A stretch of DNA of 64,000 nt from contig JAJEKV010000533.1 of NCBI GenBank assembly GCA_021234155.1, positions 91,700-155,699 of the forward strand, read 5' to 3'. The translations under genes were made by a program, and so were the position numbers. Source of the stretch: Isoetes taiwanensis. Lineage: Eukaryota; Streptophyta; Lycopodiopsida; Isoetales; Isoetaceae. The notes under the pieces are model-generated. The model was not told the DNA's origin. It searched no databases and saw nothing but the letters and a program-made list of their open reading frames with translations. Every line of letters starts with the position of its first letter. The stretch's first letter is position 1. Shown one piece after another: positions 55,875 through 64,000 of the stretch.

Positions 55875-56230
55875 TGTGACTGCGGAGTCATGGCATCATT
55901 CACGATGGAGTTTCAATCAAGTGTTGCCGATCGTAATCGTCAGGAAGCCACCTGTGATTGGGTCGGGAGGTTAAAGACTATAATGGAGGTGGATGTTGGT
56001 GGCAATTTTAAGACCTTCATATTCGATGTCGATTGGTTTGACCTTCAATTAAAGGCGGACCTACGGTAAAAAATATGATAGAACAAGTGGCTTTTTGCTT
56101 TGTCAACTCTAGCAAGATGTACCCCGGTAGTGAGGCGCTTGTCCTTCCGCACAAGCGTGAGCGGTACACATACACATATCCACTTCAAAATTTAGACCAT
56201 CAATATCAATCTCACGTCCGGCTTCTTTGA
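55875..56230 (+). pseudogene. TNP2-type transposase of the outer CACTA element, DUF4216 part
   Basis: Directly after the inner element the plus strand reads DWVGRLKTIMEVDVGGNFKT, FIFDVDWFDLQLKADLR and, in a shifted frame, VAFCFVNSSKMYPGSEALVL, PHKRERYTY. This follows DUF4216, the domain that lies C-terminal to DUF4218 in TNP2 proteins. It therefore completes the gene whose front parts lie at 42977-47763. A stop at 56067 and the frame change make it non-functional. Confidence 0.7.
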
Positions 56231-56690
56231 CCCGATTTTTTTTTCTTTTTACCGTCGACAAGACCCAACATGGTGGTTTATCATACAAAACTACACCAGG
56301 GGCGCCAATATTCCAAGGTGTTGTGCTAGAGGAGTCAATAACGCCCAAAGAGCCCTCCGCGAGATCAAGGCATTCAAACTCACTAAAAAAGCAGGCATCA
56401 AGAGGTTGGACCACCAGCTCTCAAAGACATCTTACGAGCAATTCCAATAAAAATACGATGTACCGGGCATTTTAATACAAATGTTGGCAATGCTAACAAT
56501 GACGACTTCTAGTTAGCACCTAGAGGAGACGATCATTAAATTCTATATGTCAAGTATTATGCACATCCTCGATTGCAATCCTTCTTATAGGCTATGTCTA
56601 TTGGTCTCGTGTGCAATAAAACCCATTCAATTCAATTCTTTTTTTTTCCCCTCCCCCTTTTGGTATACATTATATCGGAGGAATAAAGAA
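56231..56690. other. Right flank of the outer CACTA transposase gene
   Basis: Poly-T (56640) and short frames only. I could not find a CACTA-type right terminus for the outer element here. Confidence 0.35.
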
Positions 56691-56694
56691 CGGG

Positions 56695-57225
56695 TGGAAC
56701 ATGGGCCAAAAGAAGCCACATAGGCTCAAGCATTGCCTCTAGACTAGAACATGCCACCCAGGCTCCAATAGAAGATCAAATATATGCCACATAAAGTAGA
56801 GAAAAAAATACAACACATGGCGTCACAATGACATGTTGCCACAATATTTGCTCTACATGTAAGGATTTGGATTTCAACTCGTCCAAAGAGTCTTCAATGG
56901 TATCTTTAGTTACTTCGATTTTCTCTAACCTTAAACCGGTGCCACCACCAAGTTAACTTTGATCATTGCTTAATTTGATGCTATCCACTAGCTTTTCTGT
57001 TGTGGATCTTTGCTCTACCTTTCAAGCGAGATAATAATAATGGTATTTTTGTAGGGTGAACAAGTCCAAATACATAGAGTGAAGCATGAGGGGAGCCTGG
57101 GGACGTTGAGCGTGTGGCGTTGCATTTCTTTTAGGGTCCGAACATGCCACCTAGGTTCAAACAAGCCTCTTAGGCTCAAGCATTGTCTGGGCTCAAACAT
57201 GCCCCAAAGATCAAACATGTACACA
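56695..57225 (+). repeat. Isolated 19-bp minisatellite relics
   Basis: ACATGCCACCCAGGCTCCAA (56749) and GAACATGCCACCTAGGTTCA (57140), with TAGGCTCAAGCATTG and GGCTCAAACATGCC at 57170-57200, are single or double units of the family that forms the big blocks at 7.7-9.2 and 11.9-12.8 kb. Confidence 0.7.
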
Positions 57226-60200
57226 ACAAAATAAAAATAGTTTAAACGACGTCGGCTATAACAAAATACGCCGTGATCGACGATTGACGCCGCACGCGAC
57301 GCATACCCGACGTAAAAAACTCATTTCTTAGTTGGATGAACATGATCGGTCTTCGCCACGAACTTGGTCCCTAGGGCAACGCCGACGTCGGTCCATTATG
57401 GAGCCAAAAGTAGCCTCGAGAGGGGAGGTCACTCGGTCCGGCCCCCGTGGCCTGGGGAGAGGAAATTCGGGCAAGCAGCCTTCGGGCCATTTTAGGTCAG
57501 AGCCAAGGCCAATACCCCCTCCACGTCAAGTCACCGCGAAGGTCCCACTGACCGACATGAGAGGCCTCCCAAAACGAAAACCCCGTGGGCTGCCGTGTTC
57601 TAGAAGGGTTTGGCGCTTTGGGGGCCGAGACTTGGTCTGTTGCACTTGGGACCCGCCGAAGCCGCAGCCGAGATTATGGAGCAAGGGAACCGACGGAGTG
57701 GAGTTTAACCTGTCCTCCTCCGATGTGGCAAGTAGAAGTCGGGGGCGCCATAGCTGGCAAGACATTCATAAATTTGCAATTAATGCATTGTACGAAAATA
57801 AATTCTGATTTTTGCCGCCTAGATTCCTAATCCATCTCCAAAGACACAGCCCAATTTTGAAATTTTAGGAGAAGGTCTAGGTCAAAGGGTTAGCATTAGA
57901 AGCAGTCGGGGCAGCCCGCTGCAGGGAACCGAAGCCGGGCACCCTTCCCCAAGTCAAACGAGGCGGGACCTTGAGGGATCCCTCACAAGAGGGAGAGAGT
58001 CCGACCCTAAGAGGCGGGGATCAAAAAGTTCCCGAGGCTGACCCTTCCTGGCGGCCTCCGGGGTCAGACGCTAATGACCACCTCCCGAGGCCCTGTTCCC
58101 CTATCCGGACCGTTGGATCCTCCGTCAGGGGGGCCCTCTTCGGGAAGGCCCAAAAAGATTCAGATCGGTCCGGGAGAACTTGTCAAACCCGTAGCCGCCC
58201 GAGTCGGCCTTGTAGAAAACAAGCCAGGTGTCTTGTCGTTCGGGCACCGGGAGGCTCCGGAATGGCAAATCGACCACGCTAAATCGTCCGATTCGAGTCC
58301 ATTGGCGAGCTAAATCCACGATTCCTAGGAGGGAGGCCACTAACTTGGTCCCTGGTCGTCCCCATTGCCTTGGGGAGAGGGAACAGGCAAGCTCCGGGAT
58401 TTTAGGGTTTTAGGTCTGGCGTCAACACCCCCCACTCCACGCCAAGTCACTACAAGAAGGTCCCGCCCGGACCGACAAGGAGAGGGCCTCCAAAACGTAA
58501 ACCCCGTGGGTTGCCAAGTTCTAGAAGGGTTTGCGCGGGGGGGGTCAGACTTGGTCTGCTGCACTTGGACCTGGCCGAGAAGCCGCGTGAGATTACGGAG
58601 CAAGGGAAATGACGGAGCGGAGTTTGGGCCTGTCCTCCTCCGATGTGGCAAGTAGAAGTCTGGGGGGGCTGCATGGAAAGACATTCATAAATTCGCAATT
58701 AATGCATTGTAATTTAAAATAAATTCTGATTTGTTGCCAGCTGGATTCCTAATCCATCTCCAAAGACACAGCCCAATTTTCAAATTTTCTGGAGAAGGTC
58801 TAGGTCAAAGGGTTAAGATTAGATCAAAGGAATGGAGTTTGTGGCAACCGAAGCCGGCACCCTTCCCCAAGTCAAACGAGGCAGGACCTTGGGGGATCCC
58901 TCACAAGAGGGGAGAGTCCGGACCCCAAGAGGCGGGGATCCAAAAGTTCCCGAGGCAGCCCTTCCCCGGCTAGCCTCCGGGAATGAAGACGCTTAATGAC
59001 CTCCCGAGCCCGGTTCCCCTATCCAACCGTTGGATCCTCCGCTGTGGGCCCTCGGGAAGGCCCAAAAGATTATAGATCGGTCGGGAGAACTTGTCAAAAT
59101 CGGGGCCCCGAGGTCGGCTTTGTAGAAACCGCATTGTCTTGTCGTTCGGCACCGGGAGGTTCGAATGGCAAATCGAATCGCCAAATCGGGTCCTGAATGG
59201 CTAAATTACCCTAGGGAGCAAGTTACAAGGTCGGTTTTGCAAAAGAAAGAAACACTCACGATCCATGTCAAGATTACAAGATCCCGTGATCCACATCCTA
59301 GGGCCAAACGAAACCCCGTGTGATGGAAGTGAGCTAGACTTTGGTTTTTCTTGGGGTCGGGTGGTCTTCCGCCACACGTAACTTGGTCCCTGTGAGCAAC
59401 GTCGACGTTTCGAGTCCATTGGCAGAGCCAAATCAGCGATTCGGGAGAGGGAGGTCGGGCAGTCCGTCCCTGTGGCCTTGGGGGAGAGGAAATTCGGGCA
59501 AAGCAGCCCGGGATTTTAGGGTCCGTACCAAGGCCAACACCCCACTCCACATCAAGTCACGACGCAAGGTCCCGCCCGACCGACAGGAGAGGGCCTCCAA
59601 AACGTAAACCTTGTGGGCTGCCAAGTTCTAGAAGGGTTTGGCGCTTTGGGGGGCCGAGACTTGGTCTCCGCTGCACTTGGGACTGCCGAGAAGCCGCAAT
59701 GAGATTACGGAGCAGGGGGAAATGGGCGATTTTGGAGTTTGGGCCTGTCCTCCCGATGTGGCAAGTAGAAGTCGGGGCGCTTTTGCAAGTGGCAAGACAT
59801 TCATAAATTCGCAATTAATGCATTGTACGAAAATAAATTCTGATTTTTTGCCACCGGATTCCTAATCCATCTCCAAGACACACCCAATTTTAGAAATTTT
59901 CGGGAGAAGGTCTAGGTCAAAGGGTTAGCATTAGAAGGTCAAAGGCATGGATTGGTGGGCAACCGAGCCGCACCCTTCCCCAAGTCAAACGAGGCCAGGA
60001 CCTTGCGGGGATCCCTCACAAGAGGGGAGAGTGAGACCCAAGAGGCTAGATCCAAAAAGTAGAAGGAAGCCCTTCCTCGGCAAAAGCTCATCGGGCTGAA
60101 TGACGATTAATGACCACCCTCCCGAGCCTTGTTCCCCTATCCGATCGTTGGATCCTCCGCTCGTGGCCCCTCTTCGAAAAAGGCCCAAAAGATTCCAGAT

Positions 60201-61035
60201 CGGTCCGGAGAACTTGTCAAACCGCTGGACCGCCCCGAGGTCTGGGCATTATAGAAACCGCAGATGTCTTGTCGATGGCACCGGGAGGCTCCGAATGGCA
60301 AATCGACCTCGCCAAATCATCCGAATGGCGTGAAATTACCCTAGGGAGCAAGTTACAAGGTCAGTTTTGCAAAGAAAGAAACACTCGCCCTCCACGACAG
60401 CGAGAGGGCCATCCACATCTTAGGCCAATTAAACTACGAGTGTGATGGAAGTGAGCTACTTTTGGGCTTCCGAGTTTTGGTGGTCTTCGCCACGGAACTT
60501 GGTCCCCGTGGCAATGTCGACGCTCGAGTCCATTGGCGAGCCAAATCGCGATTCCGTGAGAGGGAGGTCGCCCGGTCCGCCCCTGTGGCCTGGGGAGAGG
60601 AAATTCGGGCAAGCAGCCTTCCTGGGATTTTAGGGTCCCGTGCTCAAGGCCAACACCCCCACTCCACATCAAGTCAGGCAAGCAAGGTCCCGCCGACCGA
60701 CAAGGAAAGGGCCTCCAAAACGTAAAACCCTATGGGCTGCCGTGTTCTAGAAGGGTTTGCATTTTTGGGGAGCCGAGACTTGGTCTGTTGCACTTGGGAC
60801 TGGCCGAAGAAGCTGCAGACGAGAATACGGAGCAAGGGAAATGACTTGAGCGGAGTTTGGGCCTGTCCTCCCCGATGTGGCAAGTAGAAGTCGGGGGCTT
60901 TTGTGCGGGGCAAGACATTCATAAGTTAATTAATGCATTGTACTAAAATAAATTCTGATTTTTTTGCCACTGATTCCTAACCCCATCTCCAAAGACACAA
61001 CCCAATTTTCAAATTTTCTGGAGAAGGTCGGGTCA

Positions 61036-61500
61036 AAGGGTTAGCTAAGGTCAAAGGAATGGAGTTTGTGGGATCGTTGTACTTGGGGTTGACCTTGGCT
61101 CGCTGGACGTTATACTTGGTCTAAGATTGCATTGAGAATATAAGCATCATAACTATTAGAATGAAGATAAATGATTACGAAAAACATCATAACTACTAGA
61201 ATGAAGATAAATGATTACGAAAAGCAAAAAGACTAGTGAATGGTTGGGGGGTAGATTTGGTTGCTTGTGATGATGGTTGTGTTTCAAGATCAAGGCATAT
61301 GGATAGAGAGAATGCCCTTGTTCAACGGACTGCCCTAAAGCTATTTGACATGGATGGCATAATTAACTTGTAATGAATCAATTCGGGGCAAGCAACTTCC
61401 AGGGGAGTTTAGGGTCCCACTCTCAAGGCCAACACCCCCACTCCATGTCAAGACACCTGCAAGGTCCCCACCAAATCGACAAGGAGAGGGCCTCCTAAAC
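61036..61500 (+). repeat. Inserted block in the array, first copy
   Basis: A block from GTCAAAGGAATGGAGTTTGT through CATAACTACTAGAATGAAGA to GGTCCCCACCAAATCGACA is repeated 2,230 bp downstream. ACTAGAATGAAGATAAATGA-like words occur twice inside it. Its presence in only two of the units marks a higher-order repeat of two basic units. Confidence 0.8.
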
Positions 61501-63265
61501 GAAACCTTGTAACTTCTGCCGATTCTAGAAGGGTTTTTGTTTTGGGGCCGAAGTTTAGTCTTCGCCACGTAACTTGGTCCCGAGGGCAACGCCGACGCTT
61601 CGAGTCCATTGGCAGAGCCAAATCGCAGCTCCGAGAGGGAGGTCGCCCGTCCGGCCCCCGTGGCCTTGGGGAGAGGAAATTGGGCAAGTAGCAGCCCGGG
61701 ATGATTTTTAGGTCCACTCAAGGTCAACACCCCCACTCCATGTCAAGTCACGGGCACAAGAAGGTCCCACCGACCGACAAGGAGAGGGCCTCCAAAACGT
61801 AAACCCCGTGGGTTGCCGTGTTCTAGAAGGGTTTGCGCTTTGGGGCCGACTGGCCCCAAGCTGCACTTGGGACCCGGCCGAGAAGCCGCAGCCGAGATTA
61901 CGGAGCAAGGGGAACCGGACGAGCGAGTTTGGGCCTGTCCTCCTCCCGATGTGGCAAGTAGAAGTCTGGGGGCTTTTGCAAAGGGCAAGACATTCATAAA
62001 TTCGCAATTAATGCATTGTACCTAAAATAAATTCCCGATTTTTTTGCCACTGGATTCCTAATCCATCTCCAAAGACACCAAATTTCGAAATTTTCTGAGA
62101 AGGTCTAGGTCAAAGGGTTAGCATTAGAATGGAGTCGGGCAGCCCGCTGTACTTGGGGCAACCGAGCCCGCACCCTTCCCCAAGTCAAACGAGGCCAGAC
62201 CTGCAGGATCCTCACAAGAGGGGAGAGTCCTGACCCCAAGAGGCGGATCCAAAAAGTTCCCGAGGCAGCCCTTCCGGCAGGGCCCCAGATGGGGTCAGAC
62301 GCTAATGACCAAAAAGGGAGCCTTGTTCCCCTATCCCACCGCTGGATCCTCCGTCGGGGCCCCCTCTTAGAAGGCCCAAAAGATTCCGTGATCGTCCGAG
62401 AACTTGTCAAACCGAAGAGGGCGCCCTGAAAAGGTGGACTTTGTAGAAACCGGGAAGATAAGTGTCTTGTCGCTCGGCACGGGGAGGGAAGGGAATGGGA
62501 AAATCGACCTGCCAAATCGTGAGGAATGGGAGGGAAATTACCCTAGGGAGCAAGTTACAAGGTCGGTTTTGCAAAAGAAAGAAACACTCACGCCCTCCAC
62601 GGAAAAGGTCCCGCAGATCCACATCTTAGGCCAATATGGACTAGGAAAGTGTGATGGAAGTGAGCTACTTTGGCGCTTCTTTGGAGGTCCGGGTGGTCTT
62701 CTGGCCACGGAACTTGGTCCCCGTGGCAATGCCGACGCTTCGAGTCCATTGGCAGAGCCAAATCGCGATTCTCGAGAGGGGAGGTCGCCGGCCCGGCCCC
62801 CGTGGCCTTGGGGAGAGGAAAGGGGGCAAGCTTCTTCCTGTGGGGATTTTAGGGTGGGGAAAGGCTCAAGGCCAACACCCCCACTCCACGCCAAGTCACT
62901 GGCGCAAGGTCCCGCCCGGACCGACAAGGAGAGGGCCTCCAAAACGAAAGAAAGTGGGTTGCCGTGTTCTAGAAGGGTGGGGCGCTTTGGGGCCGGGAGA
63001 CTTGGTCTCATTGAACTTGGGACCGGCCGAAGCCGCAGCGGAGAATATGGAGCAAGGGGAACCGGACGAGCGGAGTTTGGGCCTGTCCTCCTCCGATGTG
63101 GCAAGTAGAAGCTCGGGGGCTGAGAAAAGGGAAGTGGCAAGACATTCATAAATTCGAAAAAAATGCATTGTACGAAAATAAATTCGATTTTTGCCAGTTG
63201 GATTCCTAATCCATCTCCAAAGACAATGAACCCAATTTTCAAATTTTCTGAGAAGGTCTAGGTCA

Positions 63266-63730
63266 AAGGGTTAGCTAAGGTCAAAGGAATGGAGTTTGTG
63301 GGATCGCTGTACTTGGGGTTGACCTTGGCTCACCGGACGCTATACTTGGTCTAAGATTGCATTGAGAATATAAGCATCATAAATATTAGAATGAAGATAA
63401 ATGATTACGTAAAAGCATCATAACTACTAGAATGAAGATAAATGATTACATAAAAGCAAAAGACTAGTGCGGGTTGGGGAGGGGGTTAGATTTGGCTGTT
63501 TGTGATGATGGTTGTGTTTCAAGATCAAGGCATATGGATAGAGAGAATGCCCTTGTTCAATCGGGACCGCCCCTAAAGCTATTTGACATGGATGGCATAA
63601 TTAACTTGTAATGAATCAATTCGGCAAGCAACTTCCTGGGGAGCTTAGGGTCCCAAATTTCAAGGCCAACACCCCACTCCATGTCAAGACATCTGCAAGG
63701 TCCCACCAAATCGACATGAGAGGGCTCCAA
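63266..63730 (+). repeat. Inserted block in the array, second copy
   Basis: Second copy of the block at 61036, with the same order of words (GGGATCGCTGTACTTGGGGT, TATACTTGGTCTAAGATTGC, CCTTGTTCAATCGGGACCGC). Differences are small indels and the extra CGGG/CC words. Confidence 0.8.
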
Positions 63731-64000
63731 ACGTGTAAACCCCCGTGACTTACGACTCCTAGAAGGGTTTTTGTGGTTTTGGGGGCCGAAGTTTTGGTCT
63801 TCCCGCCAATTTAATCCTGGTCCCTAGGCAATGCCCCATATTCTCCGAAATCCATTTGGCAAGAGCCAAATCGGCAGCTCCGTGAGAGGGGAGGTCGCCC
63901 GGCCCTCGGCCCCGGTGGCCTTGGGAGAGGAAACGTGGCAAGTGCTCTTCCGGGATTTAGGTCCGGTGGCTCGCGCCAACACCCCTACTCCACGCCAAGT

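Larger units (their letters stand above)
57330..64000 (+). repeat. Degenerate tandem array, units of about 0.92-1.15 kb, runs off the right edge
   Basis: The anchor ATGCATTG, preceded by CAAGACATTCATAA, recurs at 57783, 58701, 59819, 60933, 62011 and 63163, giving periods of 918, 1118, 1114, 1078 and 1152. Each unit carries, in order, GTGGTCTTCGCCACGGAACT, GAGTCCATTGGC, AAATTCGGGCAAGCAGC, GAGGGCCTCCAAAACG, TTCTAGAAGGGTTT, GACTTGGTCTGCTGCACTTG, CCTGTCCTCCTCCGATGTGG, GATTCCTAATCCATCTCCAA and AAGGTCTAGGTCAAAGGGTT. Units differ by point changes and short scrambled words. Frames longer than 60 codons occur on both strands but are out of register between units, so it is not coding. Related words occur at 9.4-11.8 kb. 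Confidence 0.85.

Noticed and set aside
57332-63942. Many frames of 60-234 codons in the right-hand array
   Set aside because: Frames fall in different phases in different units and on both strands, so the units are not under coding constraint.

Overview
The window is plant nuclear DNA, dominated by transposable elements and tandem repeats with broken gene fragments between them. The plant assignment rests on several recognisable families: plant ferritin, a plastid EGY3-type protein, a RAV-type B3 domain, PLS-class pentatricopeptide repeats, a DUF4283/zinc-knuckle LINE ORF1, and TNP2-type CACTA transposase. A Replitron-like HUH protein and the repeat-rich layout make a fern or other non-seed plant my best guess, but I cannot prove it. 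I see no rRNA, tRNA, CRISPR or bacterial feature.

Layout. 1-6880 and 15686-22567 are two direct, nearly identical copies of one segment of about 6.9 kb. Each carries a minus-strand DUF4283/zinc-knuckle ORF1 interrupted by a 500-bp inverted-repeat element. Between them (6881-15685) lie a 61-bp tandem array, a 19-bp minisatellite in two blocks, degenerate direct repeats, and a C/G-run hairpin. At 23063-25116 is a decayed gene for an AT-hook plus HUH-endonuclease protein. At 26389-28854 (minus) is a degenerate seven-exon ferritin gene with a small copia-like LTR element in an intron; that element's right end is a large palindrome. 30441-32883 is a PPR pseudogene split by a 5'-truncated LINE. 34286-35187 holds three exons of an EGY3 gene. 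36.4-38.5 kb holds an unknown ORF, a SNF2 helicase fragment (minus) and a B3/RLFGV exon. 38811 to about 41352 is a candidate non-autonomous Helitron on the minus strand.

From about 42.9 to 56.3 kb is a decayed TNP2-type CACTA transposase gene. A second, non-autonomous CACTA element (47780-55871, target duplication ACT) sits inside it and carries pieces of a BAHD acyltransferase gene and an LRR gene. 57.3 kb to the end is a degenerate tandem array of units of about 0.9-1.15 kb that runs off the window.

No gene here looks intact. The genes do not form a pathway; they are separate nuclear loci or fragments gathered in repeat-rich DNA. Two patterns cut across the window. Several broken reading frames keep frame over long distances and are interrupted only by stops that one C-to-T change would explain. 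And the two 6.9-kb copies differ mainly in tiny scrambled islands at CAG/CTG/CCG sites, which may be base-calling artefacts at methylated cytosines.
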